Origin: Atherix ibis | Lineage: Eukaryota > Arthropoda > Insecta > Diptera > Athericidae | NCBI GenBank assembly: GCA_958298945.1 | Contig: OY282607.1 | Span: 80,875,868-80,939,867, forward strand | DNA length: 64,000 bases | Reading direction: 5' to 3' | In this document: positions 22,024 through 33,975 of the stretch, in pieces | Layout of the letters: each line of letters opens with the position of its first letter | Numbering within the stretch: the first letter of the stretch is position 1 | Made by a program: the position numbers and the translations under genes | Notes under the pieces: model-generated | The model's database searches: none | What the model was told of the DNA's origin: nothing | What the model saw: only the letters and a program-made list of their open reading frames with translations

Positions 22024-22822
22024 TAAAATTCAGATTAAGATTAAATTTGTATTTCATTATACTGCCTAATCTTTGTCATTATGCATGGAATATAATATCA
22101 TTCAACTTCTTGCAGGACTCGATCCTTTTACGTGCTCTAAAGTTTAATTATTATCTACTTAAACGCGACCTTTGGCGTAGGCTTACAAGAAAAATTTCAA
22201 AGGCGTCATTTCGTACAATCTTGGGGCCGAATAACATCACCAAATCTCGAAATTGCGCTTCCTGTGAATTTTCATTCAAGACCGAAATTTGTCGTGTTGT
22301 GTGGCTTGTAGCGCAATTTTATTGAAACCACATATGGTTCAGATTAAAATCTTGAAGGTCTGTCCACAAAAGTCGATTATTATACAACCATAGTGTTGAG
22401 AAATTACGGCAACAGTTTCTCCTTCTTCATTTTCAAAGAAGTACGAGCCGATGACACTTTTAGACTAAATTGTACACTCGACTACACCTTTTCGCGGATA
22501 CAATGGCTTCCCTTTAATTATATGTGGATTAAGAGAGCCTCACTTATAGAAAATTTTGCTTATTAATGCATCCACCAAGCGAGAAATTAGTCTCATCGTT
22601 TAAGAAAATTTTGTTTTAAAAATCAGCATCCTAATACTTATGTTCCAGCACTCAATTGCCGCATCTCTGCGCATTCCATGATCATTTCTCGATAGCTAAG
22701 CAATTTATAGTAAAAAATAGCAAATATTAAACTAAACAAATTTTTTCGTTAATGATATATATATTTGGGAGCTATAAAATTGCAGGGCTGCACTTTCCAA
22801 GTTATAAAATGAATAACCTTCG
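22024..22822 (-). pseudogene. Decayed DD41D-type element
   Basis: Shares the family's left marker (AAATTCAGATT, then 'aggactcgatcctttta') and right marker ('aaatgaataacctt') with copies at 8975, 36825, 45280, 51728 and 61255. On the minus strand, remnants of FRDLVM, GPKIVRND and CKKLN can be followed across several frames. Around 22300-22560 it retains a degenerate equivalent of the 'accacatatggttca' block. No ORF survives. Confidence 0.65.
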
Positions 22823-22871
22823 TTAATTCCTACTTATTTAGGTATTTCTTGTTAAAAAGGCTTTTAATATA

Positions 22872-24127
22872 CAGGGTGGAGCATTTAGAAGTTCCATTTT
22901 AAAAAGTAAAAAAAAAAACTAGTGTATGTTTTTCAAATTTCCGGTTTTATAAAAAAAAATTGCACCTTGACATTTAAGAATGAAACACAACATCATTTAA
23001 ATGACTGCCACGGCTGGCGTTACAGTACCCCATTCGCTCGATCCAATTTTCACGTACATTTTCGATTGTCCGGGCCTGTATCTCTTCAATGGCAACTTTG
23101 ATTTCGTTTTTCAAGGCCTCAATTGTCTCTCGATGGCTTGCGTAACATTTATCCTTACCGGCTCCCTACAGAAAATAATCCAACGGGCTCAAATTACAGC
23201 TCCGAGGCGGCCAATTGACATCAGAATTTCGGCTGATTATTCGGTTTTCGAAAGCAATGCCCAAAAGTTGGATTGTTCGTTGGCTGTGTGGCAAGTGGCC
23301 CCGTCCTCTTGAAACCAAATGTCGTCCATGCCAATCTCTTCAACTTTTGGAAACAAAAATTCGCTGAGCATGCCACGATAGCGCTCACCATTGACCGTAA
23401 CGGCGGCTCCTTCATCGTTTTCGAAGAAAAACGGGCCAATGATGCCTCCACTCCAAAATCCGTACCAAACCGTGACTCGTTGTGGATGCATCAGCTTTTC
23501 CATGGTGACGTATGGATTTTCTGAGCCCCAGATGCGACAATTTTGTTTGTTGACAACCGAGGTAGAAATTTTCACCGAGGTAGAAATAGGCCTCATCCGA
23601 AAAGATCTTTTTCGGTAAAAAAGCTCATCTTCGGCCAATTGTTCTTGAGCCCATTGGGCAAACCGAAAACGCATCGCATGGTCATGCGGCTTTAGCTGTT
23701 GGACTAATTGAACTTTGTAAGCTTTCATACCGAGGTCTTTGTGCAAAATTCTCAACAGAGAAGTGCGAGAAATGTTCAATTCCTGAGAACGGTGACGAGT
23801 TGATGTTGATGGATGATCACGGACATTTTCAGCAGCGGTGGCAATATTCGTACGCACTGTCTTAGAGCGGGAACGAGTTGCTTTGGCAACCAACAAACCA
23901 GTTTTGCGAACTCGCTTCATGAATTTACCGACAAATTCACGTGATGGCATTCGATCTTTACTCATTTTTTTTTTTAAATTTTTCACAGTTTTCTTCAAGC
24001 GTATGGATTCCCATTTCGTAAAATTCTAACTTTCAACTAACAATCTGTCAATTCGTGTTGACATTTAAAACTCTAGTACTTCAAATAAATAGTAGTTCAA
24101 AATGGAACCGCTAGATGGACCACACTA
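22872..24127 (-). mobile_element. DD41D Tc1/mariner element, full length
   Basis: Left end CAGGGTGGAGCATTTAGAAG and right end (inverted) TAGTGTGGTCCATCTAGCGG match over about 25 bp apart from scattered changes. TA lies at 22870-22871 and 24128-24129. Length is 1256 bp. The third-Asp spacing read in the gene (41 residues between the last two acidic positions) is why I call it DD41D (rosa/visitor-like). A near-identical partial copy lies inverted at 38777-39241. Confidence 0.88.
22974..24064 (-). pseudogene. DD41D transposase, multiple lesions
   Basis: The ATG at 24062-24064 opens MSTRIDRLLVES and is followed at once by TAG (CAG in the inverted copy at 38.8 kb). Helix-turn-helix and linker regions follow (SREFVGKFMKRVRKTGLL, ISRTSLLRILHKDLGMKAYK). 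The first catalytic motif FSDEA is out of frame because of an extra T near 23608 and a duplicated TTCTACCTCGGT. WYGFWSGGIIGPFFFEND and FQEDGATCHTAN (second Asp) are in frame. After that a shift gives a short end. In the other frame the family tail reads RIISRNSDVNWPPRSC, LSPLDYFL (third Asp), then a stop in place of W. Confidence 0.9.
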
Positions 24128-24401
24128 TATTGGACGACATATTTAAGAGTCCATTTATTTATGTTTATTATTTTTTTAAGGAAATTTTTTTTATAAAAAT
24201 AAGTTTCTTAAAAATTTAGGCTGTTTTTATTTTTCTTGAAAAGACTTCGGCTTTTAACAGGATTAGGGAAAATGTTTTTGAATATATTATTTTAAAAATT
24301 GTTTACGGTCTAAATAATATTAATTTAAATTAATAAATTTTTATGAAACTATTGTTAAATATGAGTTTTTTAATGTTTCAAAGCCTTTTTATGAATATAA
24401 C
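24128..24401. repeat. Spacer duplicated in inverted orientation at 38504-38776
   Basis: About 274 bp of AT-rich non-coding DNA between the DD41D element and the truncated mariner. By eye it differs at roughly seven positions from the inverted copy at 38504-38776. No terminal repeats of its own were seen, so it is probably ordinary flanking DNA carried along in the duplication. Confidence 0.9.
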
Positions 24402-25232
24402 ATAATTCGTTGTTTCCCAACAGAGGATTTAATTGTATTTTTCACAACCAACTTCACACTTAAGCCGCATAATCATATGTATTTTGACAGCTGACATAGC
24501 AAGGCTTGCACAGTTGTTGGTTGATACCCTTTTAAATATAGAAAGTGAAAAACATAATTTTCGGCATATTTTACCTTTTTACTATAGAAAAGATAAAAAT
24601 GCTGTTCAACCAAGAAAAAAATTATCCGATGTGTATGGAGATGTGTTAAGTGAGCGCCAGTGCCAAAACTGTGGTTTACAAAATTTCGATCTGGCAATTT
24701 TGATCTGGAAGATGCACCACGTTCGGGGAGACCAGTTGAAGCTGATGAATACACAGTTAAGGCATTAATTGATTCAAACCGTTGAATAACAACTCGTGAG
24801 ATCGCTGAGAGATTAAATTTATCGAATTCGACCGTTCATGATTATTTGAAACGGCTGGGTTTTATCTCAAAGCTCGACATATAGGTTCCTCATCTTCTTA
24901 TGGAAAAAAATTTGTGCCGTCGCATCGACGTTTGTGATTTACTTCGTAAACGCCAAGAAAATGATCCATTTTTGAAGCGTATAATCACTGGCGACGAGAA
25001 ATGGGTTGTCTACAACAATGTTAAGCGCAAAAAATCCTGGAGTAGAAAAGATGAACCGGCTCCAAAGCACTTCGAAAGTCAATATAAATCAAAAAAAGGT
25101 TATGCTATGTATATGGTGGGATTTCAAAGGAATCGTTTATTTTCTACCGATTAACACAACGATCAATTCTGAGGTGTACTATCATCAGTTGGACAAATTG
25201 AATGATTTAGTTAAAGAAAAAAGGCCAATAAA
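24402..25232 (+). mobile_element. Mellifera/cecropia-like mariner, both ends truncated
   Basis: Starts at GTAATTTCG-like sequence about 20 bp inside the normal 5' terminus, exactly as in the inverted copy at 38.5 kb. The plus-strand transposase fragments read IESEKHNFRHI, FYYRKDKNAVQPRKKLSDVY, LSERQCQN, TTREIAERLNLSNSTVHDYL, NLCRRIDVCDLLRKRQENDP, ITGDEKWVVYNN (first catalytic Asp) and LCIWWDFKGIVYF. It stops after KEKRP, so the second and third Asp are absent. Several frameshifts are present. Confidence 0.88.
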
Positions 25233-25239
25233 TAAACTA

Positions 25240-25304
25240 TTGGGTTGTTCGGAAAGTAATTTCGTAATGAAACGAAATTTATTTTCTTTTTCTTGACAAC
25301 CCAA
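25240..25304. mobile_element. 65-bp TIR-only mariner derivative
   Basis: TTGGGTTGTTCGGAAAGTAA... at 25240 and, inverted, TTGGGTTGTCAAGAAAAAGA... ending at 25304. They leave only about 4 bp between the two inverted repeats. TA dinucleotides flank at 25238-25239 and 25305-25306. The two ends belong to the mellifera-type family present at 10893, 24402 and 37441. This is either an extreme internal deletion product or a very small MITE. Confidence 0.85.
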
Positions 25305-25306
25305 TA

Positions 25307-28045
25307 ATTTAATATAAAATTTAAGAAACATTTTTAGAATAGAAAATTTGTGGTATCATTGATAGCCAATACATTTTTAGTATAAGCGGTTTTTTTCTAT
25401 TTTTCGAGTAAAATATATTTTTTTATAATTTAAGAATATATTTGAGTAATTGAGTACAAGTATGGTAACAATATCACATATCAATATTTTGAAGGTATTT
25501 TATAAATCCATAAATCTTAAAAATTAGAAAAGAATCTTTAAAAATTCTCGTTGTCTAAGAAATAACAAAATTTCTTTGTAATTTTCTTTCACTTAAAGAG
25601 TATGTATATATTAGAATAATTTAAAAATCTATTCCAGTTGAATACACTGTAGATATATTGAACCAAATATTGGAAAATTTGAAATTTAGATTCTTTTCCT
25701 TTCGTAGAATAAAAGTATATGCTATAAATTTTAGCTAGATCGTTACTCTTCAATAATAAATGATGTATTCGTAATAATTCGTAGTCAGATGATAGACTAT
25801 AAAAAATTCATACTTTTTAAGAATATATAGCAAATACATATGTGTATTATAAAATATAGGAGTATGAAAATAGAAATGTAAAAATTTAAAAAAAAAAAAA
25901 TAGAAATAAAAATATCATAAAAATTTCCATATTAATATAGATACAAGTGCTGTTACTTAAAATATGTATGTTAATAAAATATTTAATATGTGTGTTGGGA
26001 GAGTTAATAATTTTATATAATATGTTAAGCAATTTGATGAAAAATAGGAATTAAAATCTATAGGAAGGGATAATAGTGGTAGGAAAAAATAATAATAAAA
26101 TCAAGCTCAAAAAAGGAAAAAAAAATATCACAATTCAATCATGTAACTTTTATCCATCAACACACTAAAAATTCTGATTTCGAAATGACATAAAATTTGA
26201 TGTTTTTTTTTAGTTAATCTTAGTTTGAACGGTTTTTTTTTATTACGGCAAGAATACAGTTTATGAGAACGAATAGGAAAAGAGAAAATTCGAAAAAAAA
26301 TAAACTACTCAACTGAAATTGGACACTTGAATCAACCTGTGCCTCGTCTTAAATTTTCATCCCAACCCTTATTATTGTCTCCGCCTTTATCAGTGCCTAT
26401 TTAACCGTATAGAGAGATATGCACCTGTATGCTAAAGAAATGTCAATTTAAGTTAAACTAGGTCTTGTGACTTTTTCGAACGTATAAGTACTCTCGTATA
26501 CATATGCTTTTGTCTGTTTATTTAGTTTAGTATACAAATGCAAGCAAATATTGCAATTCGTATATATAGCATTTGTATAATTGTACATGCATATATATAT
26601 ATTTGCAAACATACATGCACACATGTGGGGATGCTGTGATTATACTCTCTTGTTATTAGTACTTTTGAATGTAAAGAAGTTAAGAGTGGTAATATATTCA
26701 CTTCTGTGGTCATTTCGTGAGTACGAGTCTTATTTCGAGAGTGTGCTTACTTATCTCTCTTCTTTGTTCCCATTCTAGCCCCTCGTAAACAATACTCAAT
26801 TCCCCTTTTTCAAATTTATCTCATTGATGAGAGCCTTTGGGAATAGAGTGACATTCTAGGTTTTTTCCAATCTCTCTCAAGTTTCCTCTCAAATAATCTT
26901 GAAAGTTTGTAATTTTCTATAATATTCTCGATATAAAAATCTGTAAAAGCAATTAAAAAAAACTGATGAGAACATGTACTGTCTGGGGAATGATGAATGA
27001 TGAATTTTCTATTCGTTCACTTTCTCCATTCTCTCACTTTGTCTATTCAAATAAAGCTGAAATTTAATTCCAGAGAATCATTCAATTAGTGATGTTCGAC
27101 TATAAACATTCTTCCTGTTATCATTTGTCCTTTTTTTTTATAAAAATAAATGTATATAAAACCGTATAAATTCTAGTTATGAGCTGTAAAAATTTCAAAT
27201 TTGACTCTCTTGTTGACAGCAATATTGTCCACGTATACAACGAGCCACGACGAGCTGTGATGTGCATACTTACATATTCGAAAAGGATCATCATTATCAG
27301 TACATTGGTCTGGCCTAGTCGCCACTGATTTGTAATGATACTCGAGCTTTGGGTACATTCACCAGTGGTTTATATAAATTCATTATGTTCATGGTTCGTG
27401 TGCATTGTTGATGATGGCACGGTGGTGGAAGTCACAGCTGTTCAACTAGATGATACTGATATTTATATATAGTAGTCGGTTAAGGATAGGGTAGGTTATA
27501 TAGGAGTAATAGACGATGAAAAATATTTACCTCCTATACGAGTATAAACTGGCATAAACGAATGAATCGTTATATTGTAGAAAAATGTTGAAAGCGGAAA
27601 TGCGAAAATCTGAAGAAACCCTATAATATGTTCTCTGTGTTTTCACTCCTCTTTTTTTCTTTACGAATGAATACTTGTACACTGAAAGATATATAGAAAT
27701 AAAATTGAGATGGAAACGTAAATGGGGATGGAAACCTAAATCGAAATGGAAATGGAAATGGAAAATATTTTTGTCTCTCAGATTATGTGTGGCAAAGATA
27801 ATAAACGTTCCCCTATTGAATTGAATACAATTGTATCTGAAAGAATTTGGGAGATTGCGCGCGCAAGAGACTGCATCCCCCCAACAAAGATGCTTTATAA
27901 GCTTCTTTTGAGAACTTATAGTTGTATTCAAACAATAGAAAGCTTCATATTATCAACGAAATCATCAAAGATATCTTCTAAAAATTGTTTCATTAAAAAT
28001 ATGAATCAGAAAAATGAAACTATTCATGGAAAGCGGACGAAATAA
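25307..28045. other. Non-repetitive stretch, no gene recognised
   Basis: The part at 26300-28050 is less A/T-extreme. It includes an (ATGGAAA)-like repeat at 27707-27767 and a plus-strand frame at 27746-28045 (99 codons) without recognisable motifs. It could be regulatory or intronic sequence. I see no splice or promoter signal that I would defend. Confidence 0.5.
27707..27767. repeat. ATGGAAA-type minisatellite
   Basis: Imperfect repeats of ATGGAAA/ACGTAA-like units ending in three clean ATGGAA copies. Confidence 0.7.
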
Positions 28046-28125
28046 TGTTCAACTCTCAATTCAACAGTAGCCGTTGTACCTTAACGTATCGAAATTTGAT
28101 TACAAAACTTTTGAAAAGTTTATTA

Positions 28126-28126
<1 letters not shown>

Positions 28127-28157
<31 letters not shown>
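28127..28157. repeat. (ATT)n microsatellite
   Basis: About ten uninterrupted ATT units. Confidence 0.9.
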
Positions 28158-28399
28158 TTTTGTTGTTTGTCGTTGTTCCTTTCTACTGTTTGCTCTGTAA
28201 GTTAGACAAGTTTTTGTGTGTACATATACAAAAAACGATTGCGTGTGTGCAAGTGATTGCGGCAAAATATTCTCCGGATAGCATTGAGAAATCATCAGTT
28301 TGGTCCATTCTTTTAGTCGTGTCGGTTTATTTTGCTTCGGTTTTCAATCTAAAAACATGACCATCAATTTTGTTTTTATCATACATTTTCCAAATTAAA

Positions 28400-29805
28400 A
28401 AAATATATATATATATTAGGAAAATATAATAATTAAGTAATTAATATACGAAAAATAAAAATATTTAAAAAAAAATTTAAAAATATATATACAATAAATC
28501 GAATTAAAAAAAATATTTCTAAATAAACAATAATAATAATAACCTACGATTCATAAGATTAATGAAAAATAAACAACGGAAATATGGAAATAAACTTAAG
28601 AATTTTTACATAAAAAATATTTCTGTAACAAAAAATATTAATTAAAAATTTGAACAATAAATATAAATTTGTGAAAAACTCATTTTGAATATTGTTTTCT
28701 ATAAATTTATTGGTTACACAAATAAACAGTTTTTGGTATTTTTAAATTCATATTTATACAAATAATATATATATATTTGTGGTTTATAGTGAAATAGAAG
28801 ACAAAAAATAATAACTGAAACCGAAGAAAAACAAAATTGCTTTCAACAGCTTAAAATTAAAAAAACGGTTTATTTTTTTAAAAATATATAAAACGTTACT
28901 ATTATATTTTTTACCAACGCTTATTTAATAAGAAATATTATCTAAAATTGTGTTTAAACAATTTAAATTTTTCGAATTTCAAAAAGTAAAATTTTAAAAT
29001 TTTAATGAATAACTTTAAAAATTAAACTACTTTTTGTTCAAAACTAAACAGTTTATTTTCAAATTTTTAGAAAATCAAATTATTTATTGTATATTTTTGA
29101 AAAAAAGAAGACATTTAAAAAAAAAATGATAATAAATAAGTTAAAGAAATTTTTTGATAATTTGAATATAAAATAAAGAATAGAAATTAATTTTTTTCCA
29201 AACAATAGAATTAAAATAATTTATTTTACATTAAATTTTATATTTTGTAGTGAATTTTATAATAAAAATATTTTTTTTCTGTGTGTTTAAAAGTGTTTTT
29301 TTTATGTACATTGTGAAATTTATTAACAAGAGTGTATTATTATGTGATTGTGGGTTGAATTTTTTATCAATATTGTAATTTGATAAATATTTCACAAATA
29401 TTTTTATAATATAATTAGTATTAAATAATAATCTTTTAATAGCAGATAAAAACTTTATTTAAAAGAATAAAAATTATCATTGATGAATAATATTGTAATA
29501 TATTTAGAATCAATTTTATAAAATATATAAATAAATAAACACAATAATAATAATAATAATAATAATAATTAGTAATAAATATTTAAAAAAAAAATCTATA
29601 TTATAGCATCAATAATTGAGTATAATTTAGGCAGCTACAGTATACTTGTATCTCTGAGATATATTGGAAAATCGTATTTATATACTACTATACATAGTTT
29701 TGGATGCATAACATTAACTATAAATACTAGAGAATGCGTTTATGTAAAATGATTTTAAAAAAAGTTAATATCGAAATAATCATTATCACTTTAAATATAT
29801 AAGTA

Positions 29806-29836
<31 letters not shown>

Positions 29837-32800
29837 TTAATTTATTATGAGTTTATTATAGATATATATTTGGTTTTTTTTTTTTTAAATAATTAGTATA
29901 AAATATTATATTTATATATATGAACAGAATACACATTACATGTTAAAAAAGGTTTAATTATTAAATAAGGAAAATATATCATAATAGTACAATTTAGCTA
30001 TTGGATATAATTATTTTGCTGTTAAATTTTTATTTTTACAAATTTATTTTTAATTCAATAAGAATTTATAATGTACATATAATTGTACATAACAATTTTC
30101 GAAATTAAATTATTATATTTTCTATTTTAGCTTATGTTTTCTTGCATCTGTAGATAACTTCGATTAATTTTATTTAAAAATTTATTTATATTATTTATAA
30201 AATTTATTTTTATGTGTGTATACCTTATATTTTAATTATTCTTACTTGAATTTAATTTTATTTTTTTATGTGGTTAAATTATAAAATAAAATTAATGAAC
30301 AAAAGAAAATTAATATATTTTGTTTCCTTTTGATATGTAAACACACCCCATTTTAAAAGAAAAGAAACACAAAAGATATAAAAAATAACTAAAAACCTCG
30401 TTTATGCTAACATGTACATATGTACATATAAACTTGTACAATATTCTCGTATAACGGTTTATGTGCAAACATCATATAAAAAAAAATTCATATCTATATA
30501 CAATTATTAGCATATTTACACTGCATTTATCTACAATTTTACATGAAATTTCATGTGCACTTAATCTATATGCACATGCATACATGCATTCATACAGACA
30601 TTAACAAATCCTTAAACTTATCCGCCAACACAACAAGCAGATATAAAAGCCTCCACAAATTCTATAAACCACGTTCGTATGTGGCCATTTATACTATTCG
30701 CATATATTCACATAAATTTATTACGCACGCAAACTTGTACATATCCTAAAACACTATATAACAGTTACATTAATACATAAAATTCACAATAATATATTAT
30801 GCATAAATGCATGCATGGAATTTTATAGTGCAAAACAAAATAAAACAAAATAAAAAAACTATTTATATGTAAAAAAAATTCTTTTTATTGTATATTTGAC
30901 GGTATATATGTATGTTTATAAACATTTTTCCTATATTTTTTTTTGAATTTGCATACTCGTATACTGTTCTTTGTTTTGCCATTTTTCGCTGCCCATCCAT
31001 TCATCCATCCAAACTTTACTTAGTATTTCATTTAACATTTAAAAATTAATAACATTTTTACATATTTGTTTACTGTCATTCTTTTTCTCTTTTATTTCAT
31101 TTTTATTTTATATCTTTATATTTATATGTATGCACACATGTATATATATATTCACACTATTTATTTGCATATGTAACATAAAAAAAATCTCTAATTAATT
31201 AAACATAACCTCAATATTCTTTTTATGTTTGTGTAAACGTATGCACTGACAGAAGCCATTTTCTTCATATTTTATTCGGTTTTTTGCTTGTTTATCAAAT
31301 TTTTATCAATTTTATTATTTTCAATACATAAAAAAATAAAAACTATTTTTTCTGAATGCGAGTACAATATTTAAATAAATGACGATCAAATTAATTCGAT
31401 AATTATCTTCTTCATACAATATATTTAAACACATTCTATATACTCGTATTAGACAATTGCATATATTCCTGCCCTTAATAACTATTATGATTTATCAAAA
31501 GCATCCTAATTGCATATTTACTGCCCTGGTGAATAGACTTTCTGATTAGTATGCACTCATTTTTTTCTATGAATAAGATAAGCGTGCGTTTTTACATATT
31601 TGCATAGAAAATATCTGCATCCCTACCAATCTACGTCCATACACATAGTATTAGAGCATTGCTAGAATACTCATAGTATATAATTTTTATTATATTTATA
31701 TATTGTAGTTATTATTTAAGATCTTAAGGATTATGAAAGTAACAAAGAGAAAAAACAAAATTATGGAAAAATATAAAATGAATGATGGCTAAGGGTAGCA
31801 ATTGTAGTTAAGAGTATGGGATTTTATGAAAAGAATAATTCGTAATTATTTATTTCATAAGTAAAAGAAAATATCTGTTGGATAGTGTTCATTTTAGTGA
31901 TTTTTTGTTGGTGTTCTTTCTTTGTGAAAGTTTCCCTTTGCTTTTTATATATGAAACAAAAGTTATAATTGAGTTTCGTTTTTTCTGTGGATTTTTTTGT
32001 CATTTGGTTCGATAAGTTTTTTTTGCAAGAATATACTATATAAATATATTTATATATACAAAAAAAAAGAAATTATTTTTTCCTTAAAGTTTCTCCCTTG
32101 TTTTAGTTTAGGCTTTATTAAATATTGTTTTTTTTGTCTGTTTACTTTTTCTTATTATTATATAATTAATCATTAATATTTCTATAGTTGTCATAGTTTA
32201 AAGATTTTCTTAGAAACAAAAGAAAGTATATTTACACAAATAAGAAAAATATCTATGAAGAGGAAAATTTATTCTATAAATGTTATTATTCAACTAGTTT
32301 TAAGTAAAATTCATATTCTCTTTACATTTTTAGTTTTTGTATTTTATTTATTGTACAATAAGAAATAAAGAAAAAGATTTTTATATTTATAAATAAAAAT
32401 TAATTGTAAATAAATGTTAATTTTCACGAAATTTAATCTATTCTTCTTTTACAATTATTTAGTATGTATTCTTTTACTAAATTATAGGGAATCATTTAAT
32501 TTCTAAGAAAAAATGCTAATAACTTTTAATAAGAATACAAGTAAACTTTTATTTCTAATAGTAACAATTTCAAATATATTGAAAAAAGGCGATATTTTAT
32601 CAAATATTTTTTCTACTATTTTACTTATTTATACGAAAATATAATTGATTTGTTTCATTCTACAATTAGTATAGTATATATAGAAATACTATCACTATTT
32701 AGAAGGAATTTTCAGCAAGTTAAATTAAACAATAAACTAAATACAATTTCTTAATTATTAAACTCGATTTAATTTAATAATAATCACCAAAGAAAATATA

Positions 32801-33947
32801 AAATTCTTTTTATATAATTCTTAAATTACCAATAAATATTTATTAAAAAAAAAGATAATTAAAAAAATGTCTCCCATATTAATTATAAAATATTTCGTTA
32901 TTTATTTGAAAAAATATTTTTGATCCTAATTGAGAATATTAGATTTCTTAATAGAATTACTACAAGTCTGATTCGTAGTGAATCTCATTTTTGGGGTTTC
33001 TTAAATAATTTGTAAGTACGTTCTGAAATTTGCCGTAATACTGAATTCGCAGAAATATTTAGATTTTATAAAAAAAAAACTTTTACCAAATTAGGAAATA
33101 AATTTCCGAATTTGCTTTGTACAAACTTTTTATATTAATTCGAAAATAATGCACTGTCAACAAAGATGATATTTAAGTTACTTGAAGAAAAATAATTACT
33201 ATTCTACAAAGACTTTTTATTACAATTATTTTAATTAATTCTATTAATTTATTCTCATAAGAGAATCAACGTAATAATTGTTTATTTTATTAATATTATG
33301 AAATTTCTTTTAATGCTAAAGAATAATTATGTTTTTAAATTATTAAGTAGTATCGACTAAATTCAACGGCGAGTATAGCATTCTCCTAATATATGTAAAT
33401 TGAATAATTTAAGTTATTGTCACTTTAATATAAGCTCATTTATTATTATTCTATATTTTTTCACAAGTAAAAATTGTTGTCTTCGGAAAATAAATCAAAC
33501 AGTATGAATTTTTCTCCCTCAGACAACACAAACTATGAAAATCGATGCAAGCTATGAGTACCAACGAGTGAAAATCGAATTGACCACCTTCTTGCATCTT
33601 CATTTGCATGTAATTCATTATTGGCTATAGTTATTTCTTAACCGAAGCATACATTTTATATATTATATGAAAATTAATTGATTTAAATAAGTGAAAATAA
33701 TACTACATAATCAGTAGCATGCAATTTAAATATGAAATAGTTTAATTCGAAATTGTCCGTGTAAAAAATACATCAAAAATATAACGAAAATATTTTAAGT
33801 CTTATAGAACAGATCGCAAATTGAATATAATAATCACAAATTTTAAAATTTATCATTTGAAAAATGAACATTTTAATATATTTTGCAAAAACCGCATTTA
33901 TAAAACATCGAAAAAATTGCACAAAAACTAAAAAAAAAGAGAAAAAA
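28400..33947. other. Very AT-rich stretch, nothing recognised
   Basis: Dense A/T runs with (AAT)n at 29542-29569 and (AT)n at 29810-29836. No frame with coding character and no transposon ends were seen in 5.5 kb. Confidence 0.65.
29810..29836. repeat. (AT)n microsatellite
   Basis: Thirteen consecutive AT units. Confidence 0.95.
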
Positions 33948-33973
33948 ACGAAATTACTTCCCGGACAACCCAA
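33948..33973 (-). mobile_element. Solo mariner terminal repeat (mellifera type)
   Basis: Read on the minus strand, TTGGGTTGTCCGGGAAGTAA followed by TTTCGT is a canonical terminus, with TA at 33974-33975. No opposite end or transposase sequence could be found in the preceding 300 bp, so this is a fragment or a MITE with an eroded left end. Confidence 0.8.
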
Positions 33974-33975
33974 TA

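Noticed and set aside
27527..27931. Minus-strand ORF of 134 codons
   Set aside because: It spans a minisatellite, giving a repetitive His/Phe-rich stretch, and the opposite strand is also open.
29810..29836. Possible replication origin or matrix-attachment signal at the AT microsatellite
   Set aside because: Simple AT repeats are common throughout the window and nothing further supports the idea.
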